A stretch of DNA of 53,128 nucleotides from Promethearchaeota archaeon (lineage in GTDB: Archaea > Asgardarchaeota > Lokiarchaeia > Sigynarchaeales > SOKP01): NCBI GenBank assembly GCA_014730295.1, contig WJIN01000314.1, positions 1 to 53,128 on the forward strand, given 5' to 3'. Position 1 is the stretch's first letter, and every line of letters starts with the position of its first letter. This document shows, piece after piece, positions 35,686 to 45,246 of the stretch. A program made the translations under genes and the position numbers. The notes under the pieces were generated by a model. It was not told the origin of the DNA, made no database searches, and saw nothing but the letters and a program-made list of their open reading frames with translations.

Positions 35686-36699
35686 TTACTCGTTAATTAA
35701 ATTATTGATGATTAACTCAGAGATATCCCCCGAGTATTCTCCCGTCCTTCGAATACTTTCTACGATATAACTTGTGGCTATTGAAGTTTCTACATGATGT
35801 CCATTTGAATCTGTAGAAATTCCTTCGCACGCATTTACAAGTTTATTTACTGATTCAATGTTATTGTTCGCCATCCGAATATCCTTATTCATACGAGCAT
35901 CTAAACTTTTATTCAAAAGTTCCGTAGCAATTCTGCTAGCTGCTGATATTTTTTCAACCAGCTCCTTTTCGACACCCTTTTCCAACAAAATAAGGACATT
36001 CTTCGCAATTTTTACTGCGTGGTCCGCGATCCGTTCGAGGAAACGACTCATCAATTGATAATGATTCGCATCTTCTAGTGTAATCCCCATTTTCTGGGAA
36101 AGGATAATGTCTCGTAAGACGATATTCGATTGTCTTCCAATGAGCCAATGGAGGCGGTCAATATCATCATCGCGCTTTATTACTTCTTCTGCGAGTTCTT
36201 TATTTTTTGTTTTTAGTGCTCTTATAGAATCTTCGTGCATTGATTCTGCGAGAATGTACATCCGTTTTAAGGTTTTATCGAACGGCATCTCTTTCGGGTT
36301 TAATAAATCCTTAATTACAATATAAGTATTGGTTTCTTCTATAATTTCGGGCCCTATGGCAATTTGAGTGAAATTAATTACACAATCACGAATAAACGGT
36401 TCAAACTTTTTACTTGATTTAAGCGTAATCTTAGAAAATCCCATTATATATGTCCCAATAAGTACTCGAAACAAGAAATTGTAATCTTTGTACTCATCGG
36501 CGATGATCTCTTTATTTTTTAAGATATCCTCAGAATTAATCTTCGGGGTAATGAGGAGATTACCATCTGGTTGCGCTAGGATTCCCAATGTATCCTTTTT
36601 CTCAATCTTGTTCTTTTCAATCCACGGCTTTGGCAAACTTATGATATAAGAAGAGCCGCCCGTTTGCTGTACTTTTCTTGTTTCAATATTATATACCAT
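35686..36699 (-). CDS. AbrB-PhoU phosphate regulator (copy 1)
   Basis: The 337-residue protein has an N-terminal SpoVT/AbrB-like swapped-hairpin DNA-binding domain (residues ~1-55: TRKVQQTGGSSYIISLPKPW, then DTLGILAQPDGNLLITPK) and a C-terminal PhoU-type three-helix bundle (DDDIDRLHWLIGRQ, LERIADHAVKIAKN). This pairing is known in archaea, where such proteins regulate phosphate genes. A paralogue of nearly equal length sits directly upstream on the same strand, matching it at most positions. Its start has a TATA-like run of ATATAT about 40-50 nt upstream. The tail after the second PhoU motif is the least conserved part. It would report phosphate transport status and act on DNA near pstS. Confidence 0.9.
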   Translation of the reverse strand: MVYNIETRKVQQTGGSSYIISLPKPWIEKNKIEKKDTLGILAQPDGNLLITPKINSEDILKNKEIIADEYKDYNFLFRVLIGTYIMGFSKITLKSSKKFEPFIRDCVINFTQIAIGPEIIEETNTYIVIKDLLNPKEMPFDKTLKRMYILAESMHEDSIRALKTKNKELAEEVIKRDDDIDRLHWLIGRQSNIVLRDIILSQKMGITLEDANHYQLMSRFLERIADHAVKIAKNVLILLEKGVEKELVEKISAASRIATELLNKSLDARMNKDIRMANNNIESVNKLVNACEGISTDSNGHHVETSIATSYIVESIRRTGEYSGDISELIINNLINE

Positions 36700-36871
36700 G
36701 TTTAAACAGAATAAAATATATGTTTTTAAATTGACCTATATATTTTATATATATATTTCGTTAAAATAAATAAACTGGTTTTAGAGAAATAGTAATCCTC
36801 ACAAAAAATAGAACATTAACCGATTAACTCTTCATTTGTGGTAAAAAAGGCAAATATATAGGGATCATTTT

Positions 36872-37882
36872 TCAATCGATTAGATTATTGATGACAATCT
36901 CAGAGATGTCTCCCGCATATTCTCCCGTCCTTCTGATACTTTCGATGATATAACTGATGGCGATATAGGTCTCTACACTCTTATTATTATTACCAAAGCG
37001 TATACTTTCGCAAAATTCCACCAATGTCTTTACAGCTTCAATATTTTCATTGGCGATCTGGATATCTCGTTTCATCCGAGCTTCAAGACTTCTATTCAGA
37101 AGATCAATTGATTTTTGACTTGCTTGCGAAATCTCCTCAATCAGTTTATCCTCGATATTATCCTTCAAGATAATTTGTATATTTTTAGCAATTTTGACCG
37201 CGTGATCTGCAATCCGTTCGAGAAAACGACTCATTGATTGGTAGTGATTCGCATCTTCGAGACTGATGCCCATTTTCTGGGAAAGGATAATATCTCGTAG
37301 GACGATGTTCGATTGGCGCCCAATGAGCCAGTGGAGGCGGTCAATATCGTTATCGCGTTTCATTATTTCCCCAGCAAGGTTCTTATCTTTGGTTTTTAGT
37401 GCTCTCATCGCATCCTCGTGCATTGTCTCAGCGAGAATGAACATACGTTTAATAGTTTTATCGAATGGCATCTCTTTTGGGCTCAATAAATCCTTGATGA
37501 CGATATAAGTATTGCTTTCCTCAATTATTTCTGGTCCGATGGCGATTTGTGTGAAGTTGATTACACAATCTCGAATAAACGGTTTGAACTTCTTGCTTGA
37601 TTTTAAGGTAATTTTTGAAAATCCCATAATATACGTACCGATGAGAACTCGAAATAGAAAGTTATAGCTATCATACTCATCCGTGAGGATTTCTTTTGTT
37701 TTGAGCACATCTTCGGAATTAATCTTTGGTGTAATTAAGAGGTTGCCATCGGGTTGGGCGATGATGCCCAAAGTGTCGTTCTTGTCAATTTTGTTTTTGG
37801 TGATCCATGGCTTTGGAAGGCTGATGATATATGAGGAGCCACCGGTCTTTTGGACCTTCCGTGTTTCAATATTATAGACCAT
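36872..37882 (-). CDS. AbrB-PhoU phosphate regulator (copy 2)
   Basis: The 336-residue paralogue of the gene at 35686 has the same AbrB-like domain (TRKVQKTGGSSYIISLPKPW) and PhoU-type bundle (DNDIDRLHWLIGRQSN, LERIADHAVKIAKN). It differs most between residues ~250 and 310. It has its own upstream region, which is the divergent phosphate promoter (37883-38201), while copy 1 has a separate 172-nt region. Two copies could form heterodimers or sense different states. The codon usage of this copy is somewhat richer in G+C than copy 1 by eye. It faces away from pstS. Confidence 0.9.
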   Translation of the reverse strand: MVYNIETRKVQKTGGSSYIISLPKPWITKNKIDKNDTLGIIAQPDGNLLITPKINSEDVLKTKEILTDEYDSYNFLFRVLIGTYIMGFSKITLKSSKKFKPFIRDCVINFTQIAIGPEIIEESNTYIVIKDLLSPKEMPFDKTIKRMFILAETMHEDAMRALKTKDKNLAGEIMKRDNDIDRLHWLIGRQSNIVLRDIILSQKMGISLEDANHYQSMSRFLERIADHAVKIAKNIQIILKDNIEDKLIEEISQASQKSIDLLNRSLEARMKRDIQIANENIEAVKTLVEFCESIRFGNNNKSVETYIAISYIIESIRRTGEYAGDISEIVINNLID

Positions 37883-37961
37883 ATATGAGCATTTTGTATA
37901 TACTTTAATAAATTTATATATATATAATATAGAGTATTATTGTTCTCCTCTACCTTGATAT

Positions 37962-37977
37962 GATTTTGATCAAAATC
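37962..37977. promoter_or_regulatory. perfect 16-bp palindrome in the divergent pst region
   Basis: GATTTTGATCAAAATC is self-complementary over all 16 bases and lies between the AbrB-PhoU gene (starts 37882) and pstS (starts 38202). It is flanked on both sides by pyrimidine-rich CTCCTC blocks. On the leftward side it is about 40-55 nt above a TATA-like TATATATAAATT. It is the best candidate site for the AbrB-PhoU dimer. The site is seen; the role is inferred. Confidence 0.5.
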
Positions 37978-38087
37978 CTCCTCCTTTTACGTGTCTATAT
38001 AATTGAAAAGGAAAAAAAATAAAATTGGTTAATTTAACCTTAATAATATGTTAACGGCTTATTTTATTTTCCTCTTAAATATCTTCT

Positions 38088-38138
38088 ATATAGATTATAT
38101 ACGGAAAGTATTACTACATATCCAAACATAATCTATAT
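38088..38138. promoter_or_regulatory. 11-bp inverted repeat before pstS
   Basis: ATATAGATTAT at 38088-38098 and ATAATCTATAT at 38128-38138 are exact inverted copies separated by 29 nt. The right arm is about 64 nt before the pstS ATG, the left arm about 104 nt. The pair could loop DNA or be two half sites for one regulator. A TATA-like CTTAAATAT lies just upstream of the left arm. Confidence 0.45.
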
Positions 38139-38201
38139 CCGCAGTCCTTTTTATGCTTTCTAAAATACTTTTCATAACCATAATTTGGTGTAAAAAAAGA
38201 A

Positions 38202-39218
38202 ATGGAACAAAGAAATTTTAATTACATAATTTTAATTGCTTTAATCGCGGGCCTAGCAACCACAATAGGTTTACAAGTGATGACATTCACTCAAATAGGA
38301 ACTATTAGTGGTACTCCAACTGGAGGAGAAGCAGGGATTAGAATCTCTGGTTCAACAACTTGTTTTCCAGTAATGGAAAATGCTTCCGTAACCTATATGA
38401 ATGATAATCCTAGTATTACCATTGCGGTATCATCTGGTGGTTCTGGACAAGGTGTTGATGATTTGGCAGCAGGTATAACTGATATTGGTATGACATCACG
38501 TCCTATCAAAGACAGTGAAAAAGCTGAGCATTCCGGTACAGATATTCTTGAATGGACTGATTGGAAATTTGCTAAAGATGGAGTCACTATTATTGCAAGC
38601 GATGAACTTTTACCTTATTGGGTTGGCGGCACCCCTAATATGACTTTAAAAACCATCTTTGAGATCTATAATGGAAACATTACCTCTTGGAATGATGTAC
38701 CTGGATTTTCTGGCGTCCCTGGTGGACAGGCAACAATTGTACCTCTTACAAGAGAGGGGGGCTCTGGAACTCGTGAAACCTTTGAAAAATATGTAAAAGT
38801 AGAAGCTCCTTATTATACAGAAAATTGGGGTGAATTGGAGGATGATGCTGCTTATCAAGCTGTTGTTAGTTCTTATGGTGTAGCTGATGGCAATCCTGCA
38901 ATGTCTCAAGAAGTGACTGATGGAACAGCTGCAATCGGTTATGTTGGACTAGCTTATGTTGACGATGCTAATCAAATTAAGTTCAATGTTGCTTATAATT
39001 CATCATTAACCCCAATAGAACCAAAACAATCCACAATCTTAGATGCTACCTACCCTATCTCTAGATTCTTACATCTATGGACAACACCAACTGCTTCCGC
39101 TGCAACATTGAATTTTATAAATTATATCTTCAGTCCTGAAGGACAAGCTATCGTATTTTACGAAGGTTATGTACCTCTCTATGATCTCTCACCATATGAC
39201 TTCTTGTACATGAATTAA
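38202..39218 (+). CDS. pstS: phosphate-binding lipoprotein-like PstS, membrane-anchored
   Basis: The 338-residue protein is the extracellular phosphate receptor of the Pst ABC importer. An N-terminal hydrophobic segment (YIILIALIAGLATTIGLQV) anchors it. There is no lipobox cysteine after it, so the anchor is likely kept uncleaved. Phosphate-site segments are RISGSTTCFPVM, SSGGSGQGVDD, DIGMTSRPIKDSE and REGGSGTRETFEKYV, matching the PstS family. Its last segment, PEGQAIVFYEGYVPL, is also typical. It is the first gene of the rightward pst unit but is separated from pstCA by a 337-nt gap with a terminator-like hairpin, so it may also be made as a separate abundant transcript. Confidence 0.92.
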   Translation: MEQRNFNYIILIALIAGLATTIGLQVMTFTQIGTISGTPTGGEAGIRISGSTTCFPVMENASVTYMNDNPSITIAVSSGGSGQGVDDLAAGITDIGMTSRPIKDSEKAEHSGTDILEWTDWKFAKDGVTIIASDELLPYWVGGTPNMTLKTIFEIYNGNITSWNDVPGFSGVPGGQATIVPLTREGGSGTRETFEKYVKVEAPYYTENWGELEDDAAYQAVVSSYGVADGNPAMSQEVTDGTAAIGYVGLAYVDDANQIKFNVAYNSSLTPIEPKQSTILDATYPISRFLHLWTTPTASAATLNFINYIFSPEGQAIVFYEGYVPLYDLSPYDFLYMN

Positions 39219-39555
39219 AGCAAATTGTTTTTTCTAAAAATTACAATTTTTTTTTTATTTTCACTATATATCTTAAAAAAGAATATATCCTGATTCAAGT
39301 CTATATTTCATTATATATAAGCAACACAATAGGAAAATATCAAACAGAAATTTCTGATATAAATAAATGAAAATTATCATCTTCGCTTTTAATAATCTCC
39401 TAGTAGTATTTTTTGGAGTTATAAATACTCAAGAAGTAAAGTATATAGAAAATATATTTTATATGGACATTACATTTATACAATCCAATTCTTACCTAAT
39501 AGAATTAGTTTAGAAATGTTCTTTAAATAAGAATTTGAAACATTAAAACCATTAA
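39219..39555. other. long AT-rich gap between pstS and pstCA
   Basis: No gene is supported. A 48-codon frame at 39367-39513 lacks a ribosome binding site and was rejected. The gap holds the pstS terminator candidate at its left end and several TATA-like blocks (for example TATATAAGC near 39314) that could start a second transcript for pstCAB. Confidence 0.35.
39222..39262 (+). terminator. hairpin plus T run after pstS
   Basis: AAATTGT at 39222-39228 pairs with ACAATTT at 39243-39249, directly followed by a run of ten Ts at 39247-39256. It begins 4 nt after the pstS stop codon. The form suits transcription termination or attenuation, which in archaea depends mainly on the T run. Confidence 0.55.
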
Positions 39556-41565
39556 ATGAGATTTGAAATACAAATGGCAAGCGAATATGAAATTCAAACA
39601 AAAACATTAGACAGAGATTTAGTAGAAGGGTCTAAGGATGTTGCAGTAGCAGATAAAGCAGCCAAAGGTATTTTATTTATAATCGCGTCTATTGCTGTAG
39701 TAATCGTTTTTTTTATTATTATATTTTTATTTACTCTTGGAGGAGATTTTTTTCTTGAAGTCCCACTTAGTGAATTCCTCCTTGGTACAAATTGGAGTGG
39801 AAATGATGGCTTTTTTGGGGCTAAATATGTTATATTAGGCACAATTTTAGTAGCGATCGGAGCTCTAGTTTTTGCAATTCCTTTTGGTATTGGTATTGCT
39901 ATATTCATTGCAGAAATCGCTCCAAAACGCATTAAAAGTATTTTAAAAGGTTTAATGGAAATTCTTGCGGGAATCCCATCAATTGTTTTCGGATATTTTG
40001 GAAGAACCATCCTTAGATTTTGGATTGAAGATATATTTAGTGTGAACAGGGGATTATGTTGGTTCAATGCTTCCTTCTTATTAGGATTGATGGCACTCCC
40101 AACGATAATAAGTGTTTGTGAAGATGCAATAAGTTCGGTTCCAATTGCATATAAAAAGGCATCTTATGCGATGGGAGCAACTAGGTGGCAAACAATTAGT
40201 AAAGTTATGGTACCCGCAGCTATGTCTGGAATTACTGCGGGAATTGTATTAGGCATGGGACGTGCAATTGGTGAAACTATGACAGTGACTATGGTGGCTG
40301 GAGGTAATGTCCTTTTACCAAATCCTATTACTGATATTTTTTCGGGAATAAGAACAATTACAGCAACAATTGCTTTTGAACATAAAGAGGCAGCTGGAAT
40401 CCATCAATCAGGATTATTTGCTCTAGCAATAGTATTGTTTCTTATGACATTATTCATTAATATTACAGCAAATCGAATTCTCTCAAGACTTAGGAAAAAA
40501 TTTGAAGGAAAATCCAAAGAGAAGAGATTTGAAAAGAATAGCTTTATTCAGAAACTCAAGAATGATTCTGGTATTATCTACGTTAAGGAAGTTTATAACA
40601 AATATAAGGGAATAATATTTAAATTAATTCTTATAATCCTTATTCTTTGGATTTTAAGTACTTGGTTGGGAGTTTTTCCCGGAATTTTTCTGACTGGGAT
40701 TGGTTTAGGTATTATAGTATTTTTTAGAAAACTCAACCCACGATATGAACAGTGGATTGCGTTTAGTCTTATGATAATATTGACAATTATCATATTATTT
40801 TTTCTTGGTATTATTATTCAACAAATTATAACCAACGGATTACCAGCATTTGAAGATCCGAATTTCTTAACAACTAATTCTCAAGGATCTACAGGAGGAT
40901 TATTAGATGTAATGCTTGGAACTTTAGCATTGACAGGTGTAGCAATGCTATTTTCCATTCCTTTAGGTGTGTTTGCGGGGGTTTATTTATCGGAATATTC
41001 CAGAGAAACGAGGGCCACAAAGATTATTAGATCTGCCATTGACAATCTGAACGGAACACCCTCGATTGTATTTGGTCTTTTCGGTTATAGCTTATTTGTT
41101 TTAACTATGGGTGGTAGAAGTTTATTGGCTGGTGGACTTACTTTAGGTATTATGATTTTACCCACAATAATACGTACTTCAGAAGAGGCTTGTATAGCAA
41201 TTCCACAAGAATTTCGGGAAGGGAGTCTAGCACTCGGTTCTACTAAATGGCAAAGTATCGTTAAGATTGTTTTACCATCTGCTATGCCTGCCATTATTAC
41301 AGGGGTTATTTTAGGGATGGGGAGAGTTGCTGGGGAAACCGCACCAATTATTTTCACTGCAGTGATGTATGTTGGACCATCGTCAATAGCTTTGTTAGAA
41401 CCAGTAAAAGCATTAACTTTTCATTTATATATTTTAGTAATGACCTATCCTGACGCTCAAGTTTACGCAGGAGGCACTGCTTTAACATTATTAATTTTAG
41501 TATTATTTCTATATGCAATCGCATTCGCAATACGAAGTTACTATAATAAAAAGAAGATGTGGTGA
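39556..41565 (+). CDS. fused PstC-PstA phosphate permease
   Basis: One 669-residue chain holds both permease subunits of the Pst importer. The first half (residues ~35-310) is PstC-like: helices, then the loop with [17 protein letters not shown] and the EAA-type [21 protein letters not shown]. The second half (~400-669) is PstA-like: [36 protein letters not shown], and [22 protein letters not shown] hydrophilic, lysine-rich linker ([20 protein letters not shown]) joins them and is followed by two or three extra helices before PstA. Each half has an EAA loop for contact with PstB. The start is ATG 39556 or the in-frame ATG at 39574; neither has a ribosome binding site. Separate genes are the rule in most organisms. 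Confidence 0.92.
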   Translation: MRFEIQMASEYEIQTKTLDRDLVEGSKDVAVADKAAKGILFIIASIAVVIVFFIIIFLFTLGGDFFLEVPLSEFLLGTNWSGNDGFFGAKYVILGTILVAIGALVFAIPFGIGIAIFIAEIAPKRIKSILKGLMEILAGIPSIVFGYFGRTILRFWIEDIFSVNRGLCWFNASFLLGLMALPTIISVCEDAISSVPIAYKKASYAMGATRWQTISKVMVPAAMSGITAGIVLGMGRAIGETMTVTMVAGGNVLLPNPITDIFSGIRTITATIAFEHKEAAGIHQSGLFALAIVLFLMTLFINITANRILSRLRKKFEGKSKEKRFEKNSFIQKLKNDSGIIYVKEVYNKYKGIIFKLILIILILWILSTWLGVFPGIFLTGIGLGIIVFFRKLNPRYEQWIAFSLMIILTIIILFFLGIIIQQIITNGLPAFEDPNFLTTNSQGSTGGLLDVMLGTLALTGVAMLFSIPLGVFAGVYLSEYSRETRATKIIRSAIDNLNGTPSIVFGLFGYSLFVLTMGGRSLLAGGLTLGIMILPTIIRTSEEACIAIPQEFREGSLALGSTKWQSIVKIVLPSAMPAIITGVILGMGRVAGETAPIIFTAVMYVGPSSIALLEPVKALTFHLYILVMTYPDAQVYAGGTALTLLILVLFLYAIAFAIRSYYNKKKMW

Positions 41566-41569
41566 TTAT

Positions 41570-42394
41570 ATGATGAAAGAAAAGAAAACCAAAATTGAAA
41601 CAAAAAATAAATCAGAAATTTCAGAAAAGGTGGAAAATCATAAATTTGTATTAGAATGTCGTAATTTAAATTTATGGTATGATGAGAATCATGCTTTAAA
41701 AAAAATCCATATGAAAATTAAAAAAAATAAGATTACGGCAATTATAGGACCATCTGGTTGTGGAAAATCCACTTTGATTAGAAGCTTTAATAGAATGAAT
41801 GATGTAATTGAAGGATGTAAAATAAAAGGAGAAGTTATATATGAGGGTAATAATATTTATAGGAAGGGGGCAGATGTAAGAGCTATAAGAAGTAAAATTG
41901 GGATGATTTTCCAAAAACCAAATCCATTCCCGATGTCTATACATGATAATATAACATATGGGCCTAGAGTTCACAGTGTTTATGATCTCGAAATACTAGA
42001 TGATATTGTTGAAGATTGCTTGAAAAAGGCAGTATTATGGGATGAAGTTAATGATAGATTGAAAGATTCTGCTATGGGATTATCTGGGGGACAACAACAA
42101 AGATTATGCATAGCTCGTGCATTATCAATAGAACCTGAAGTTTTATTAATGGATGAACCTACTTCCTCTCTTGATCCAATTGCTACTGCTAAGATTGAAG
42201 AATTATGTCGAGAATTGAAAAAAAAATATACGGTAATAATCGTCACTCATAATATGCAGCAAGCAGCAAGAATTAGTGATTATACGGGATTCATGTATTT
42301 AGGAGAATTAATAGAATTTGGAAAAACAGAGCAAATATTTGAGAATCCTCAAAAAGAGTTAACGGAAAATTACATAACAGGAAGATTTGGATAA
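41570..42394 (+). CDS. pstB: phosphate ABC transporter ATPase
   Basis: This is a 274-residue ABC ATPase that drives phosphate uptake through the PstCA permease. Motifs are GPSGCGKST (Walker A), [13 protein letters not shown] (Q-loop in PstB form), LSGGQQQR (signature), VLLMDEP (Walker B) and a switch histidine in IIVTHNMQQ. The ending YITGRFG is characteristic of PstB. An N-terminal Lys/Glu-rich extension of about 25 residues precedes the domain. The frame is open back to 41513 inside pstCA, but the ATG at 41570, 4 nt after the pstCA stop, is the natural start and implies translational coupling. Confidence 0.95.
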   Translation: MMKEKKTKIETKNKSEISEKVENHKFVLECRNLNLWYDENHALKKIHMKIKKNKITAIIGPSGCGKSTLIRSFNRMNDVIEGCKIKGEVIYEGNNIYRKGADVRAIRSKIGMIFQKPNPFPMSIHDNITYGPRVHSVYDLEILDDIVEDCLKKAVLWDEVNDRLKDSAMGLSGGQQQRLCIARALSIEPEVLLMDEPTSSLDPIATAKIEELCRELKKKYTVIIVTHNMQQAARISDYTGFMYLGELIEFGKTEQIFENPQKELTENYITGRFG

Positions 42395-42907
42395 ATGGTG
42401 AATTATTTGAAAAAATTTGAAAAAAATATTTGGTTTATCCCTCTAATAAGTACTTTTCTTAATATTATTAGTTTTTTTATTCCAATAGCAATTCAAATAA
42501 CGGGAAGATCAATTTTTATTGTTGGACTTCAATTTTCTAATGTAACTGGGTTATATTTCGTGCAAAACGAATTTTTATTGTTATTTTCATTTTTTACAAC
42601 AGCAATTATCATATTATTAACATATTCACTTCTAAAGATTGTTTATAGACTCTATAATTCAAGGAAAGACAAAGCTAATATAGAATTTAGAAAATATTGG
42701 TTCGCTTGGATACTTATTGGAATCTTTCTTATCATATCAATCTATTTTTATATCTCATTTGATTTTTGGGATAGGTTTGATTTTACCTGGGATTATTGGG
42801 ATTCTTATCAATTCAATGGAGCTATGATAATTCTCTATATTTCAGGAGTTTGGATGGTTTTATCTGGAGTTTTTTTAAAACTATTAGATTATTATAATTT
42901 TATCTAA
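42395..42907 (+). CDS. four-helix membrane protein in the pst operon, unknown
   Basis: The 170-residue protein starts at the ATG directly after the pstB stop codon, with no gap. It has four membrane helices (FIPLISTFLNIISFFIP, LLLFSFFTTAIIILLTYSLL, YWFAWILIGIFLIISIYFY and IILYISGVWMVLSGVFL) and an aromatic, acidic external loop between helices 3 and 4 (DFWDRFDFTWDYWDSYQF). No family is recognised. Its place between pstB and phoU suggests an accessory of the transporter or of PhoU signalling (inference). Its AT content is higher than in the flanking phoU. Confidence 0.7.
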   Translation: MVNYLKKFEKNIWFIPLISTFLNIISFFIPIAIQITGRSIFIVGLQFSNVTGLYFVQNEFLLLFSFFTTAIIILLTYSLLKIVYRLYNSRKDKANIEFRKYWFAWILIGIFLIISIYFYISFDFWDRFDFTWDYWDSYQFNGAMIILYISGVWMVLSGVFLKLLDYYNFI

Positions 42908-42945
42908 ATTCAAAATTATGAAAATTTGAAGTGAGTGATTTTAAA

Positions 42946-43596
42946 ATGGCAAGAGAGATGCGAAAGGAAATAGTAGAATTGAAAGGAAAAGTATTAGATA
43001 TGGCAGAATTAGCAACAGGTATGCTGGATGATGCCATCGATGCATTGACAAACAATAATCTTGAGCTGGCGAAATCGGTGGAGGACAAAAAACACAAACT
43101 CCGTGATTATGATGATGAAATTGAGGCTGGTGCGTTAAAAACTCTTGGTCTTTTTCAACCGATGGCCATAGATTTAAGACGATTAGGTGCGATTCTCAAA
43201 ATAATCACATATCTCTATAGAATCGGGCGATACGGGAAAGATATTGCAGGAGTTGTTGAAGAATTACAAGGTAAATATCCGATTTCAGAGATGCTCGGAA
43301 TTAAACATATGTGGGAGCATGTAGAGCCGATGATAAGAGACGCAATTGACGCCTTTGATAAATCCGAAATCGAGAAACTGAGCGATTTTGTGGAGAGGGA
43401 CGACGAGGTAGACAAGATGAGGTGGAGTATTTTTCGAGAATCGGTGTCATATATGATTGAGGATCCTAAAAATATTAATATAAGTGCCCATATCATCATG
43501 ATCGCTCGATATTTGGAACGCTGCGGAGATCACGCTTGTAAAATCGCAGAAAAAGTCCATTACATGGTCACGGGAAAACATATAGAAATCTCATAA
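42946..43596 (+). CDS. phoU: PhoU phosphate-uptake regulator
   Basis: The 216-residue protein is made of two PhoU three-helix bundles. The first contains EIVELKGKVLDMAELATGML and LFQPMAIDLRRLGAILKI. The second contains VERDDEVDKMRWSIF and IARYLERCGDHACKIAEKVH, with the E/D-x3-D type metal-binding positions of the family. It would damp PstB activity when phosphate is plentiful. The frame is open from a GTG at 42931, but the ATG at 42946 is preferred because the five codons before it are not family-like. It ends the pst unit and lacks the AbrB domain of the two copies at 35686 and 36872. Confidence 0.92.
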   Translation: MAREMRKEIVELKGKVLDMAELATGMLDDAIDALTNNNLELAKSVEDKKHKLRDYDDEIEAGALKTLGLFQPMAIDLRRLGAILKIITYLYRIGRYGKDIAGVVEELQGKYPISEMLGIKHMWEHVEPMIRDAIDAFDKSEIEKLSDFVERDDEVDKMRWSIFRESVSYMIEDPKNINISAHIIMIARYLERCGDHACKIAEKVHYMVTGKHIEIS

Positions 43597-43665
43597 ATAA
43601 TTATTTTTTCTAACTGTTTTTTTATCTTTTAGCAAAAATTATTCGGTTTTTCATCTTTTTTAAGC

Positions 43666-45246
43666 CTATAAAACTATTAAATTATTTCCGATTACGCTTT
43701 TATCGACTTTTTGACCCATCAGATACAATAAGGTGGGTAAAATGTCAGTGATTTTACAGAATTCTACTCTCCTTCTAGGAATTTCGTTAGAACCAGAAAT
43801 AATTAAAGGAATAATAGAGCTCTCGCGTAACCCAATATCGTGATTATGAAGCCGTTTCTTTTTTGCCTTTCCGTGAACGATATTATAGACCACCTCACCT
43901 CTTGTGCTAAGAATAATATCGGCACTTCGTGGATTTTTAAAATGCCGTACTAGTAAATCTGGATAGAGCGGATAATCTAAATAAGCGGTGCCTGTCAACC
44001 ATTCATCAATAGTGTGAAATTTTCCATCTATGAGGGCAGAAGCGACCTCGTCAGTATGATATCCAAACACATCGATGTCATCTTCATCACATATATAACG
44101 GGTTTTCATAGATTTTCCAGTACCCCGATATTCGATTTTCCCGGTTAGATAGGTATCTGAATTCTTCCCTTTTTTCTTCAAGAAGATTTCACCTTTATCA
44201 TAGGAATTATGATTATTCCTATAATACATTAATCTGGTCCCCTTAATCTTAAAAAGCCCGTCCAGTAGATTTATTTCCTTAGGCCCATATGATGCTAATT
44301 CTTTTATTGAAGGATAACCCCATTGGTTCTTGCTTCTATTTCCAATAGTCCCATTAAAGTTAAAGAATCCAAGCCCCCCAAATTCGGCAAGATTCACATT
44401 ACCTTGGTTATTTCTTTTTGGAAAATAGTTTCTTAAACCTTTTGTCCTAAAAAATCCCTCAAGAGTACCCAATTTTTTCGAGGTATAATTCCCATGATCC
44501 GAAGTTATTGCGATCGCAGTCTCATCTAAATAGCCCAACGCTTTCAAGCCGACCACCAATTGCCCAATAACTTTATCTATATGCATTAAGTTAAGGCGAT
44601 ATAATGTACTTTTATTCCCAAATTGATGCATCAATACATCAGAACTCATAAACCACAAAAGAGAAAGAATTGGCGCCTCTTTCATTTGAAAATATTTAGC
44701 GGGATTTCGGAAATTATCGAGAAGCTTATAAACAACAATAGTATTTGCGTATTCTATAAGGCGTTTAATGTTACGCCAATAGTTAATAATCAGATAAAAT
44801 AATATTAATTGTCGCTTATTCTTAGGAAAAAAATAATCCGCACCCCGATTGATGAATTGGGTTATACTTGATTTATTTCCCTCTTCAACCATCTCGAAAA
44901 TAGTTCTACAATTCTCTCCTAGATCTTGGTTTAATTTATAGATCTCTAATTTATTTGACCCATAATTTCTTAAAAGAGGAGGTATGAAATTCCTCCCCAT
45001 CCAATTAAAATTCGGGATACCATGGCATAATTCGGTTCTATAATCTCCCGTATAGGTCCCTGTTATTGTTGAGACTTGCGTGGGATATGTGATTGAAGGA
45101 AAATCTGTGACGCAATTCTTAGAGTAAATTCCGTTTTCCATTAAGCCTTTAAAATTAGGGAGTAATCCTTGATCAATCATATCGAAGAATTGATCGGAGC
45201 GCACATCATCGATAATCACTAAAATAGCTCTATTAATAGTATTCAT
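43666..45246 (-). CDS. alkaline phosphatase superfamily hydrolase (nucleotide pyrophosphatase/phosphodiesterase type)
   Basis: The 526-residue protein belongs to the type I phosphodiesterase/NPP group of the alkaline phosphatase fold. The first metal motif is AILVIIDDVRSDQF, the nucleophile threonine lies in FPSITYPTQVSTITG, a DxxxH pair appears in SSDVLMHQFG and a DH pair in ITSDHGNYTSKK; a further histidine lies in HNHDIGLRESS. No signal peptide is seen, so it may act in the cytosol. Candidate substrates are phosphodiesters, phosphonates or phospholipid-like molecules. It is convergent with phoU. A link with phosphate supply is suggested by position only. Confidence 0.85.
   Translation of the reverse strand: MNTINRAILVIIDDVRSDQFFDMIDQGLLPNFKGLMENGIYSKNCVTDFPSITYPTQVSTITGTYTGDYRTELCHGIPNFNWMGRNFIPPLLRNYGSNKLEIYKLNQDLGENCRTIFEMVEEGNKSSITQFINRGADYFFPKNKRQLILFYLIINYWRNIKRLIEYANTIVVYKLLDNFRNPAKYFQMKEAPILSLLWFMSSDVLMHQFGNKSTLYRLNLMHIDKVIGQLVVGLKALGYLDETAIAITSDHGNYTSKKLGTLEGFFRTKGLRNYFPKRNNQGNVNLAEFGGLGFFNFNGTIGNRSKNQWGYPSIKELASYGPKEINLLDGLFKIKGTRLMYYRNNHNSYDKGEIFLKKKGKNSDTYLTGKIEYRGTGKSMKTRYICDEDDIDVFGYHTDEVASALIDGKFHTIDEWLTGTAYLDYPLYPDLLVRHFKNPRSADIILSTRGEVVYNIVHGKAKKKRLHNHDIGLRESSIIPLIISGSNEIPRRRVEFCKITDILPTLLYLMGQKVDKSVIGNNLIVL

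Noticed and set aside
39367..39513. 48-codon frame between pstS and pstCA
   Set aside because: It has no ribosome binding site and unremarkable composition.
41513..41569. Upstream extension of pstB overlapping pstCA
   Set aside because: The extra 19 residues are not family-like, and the ATG at 41570 directly after the pstCA stop explains the start.
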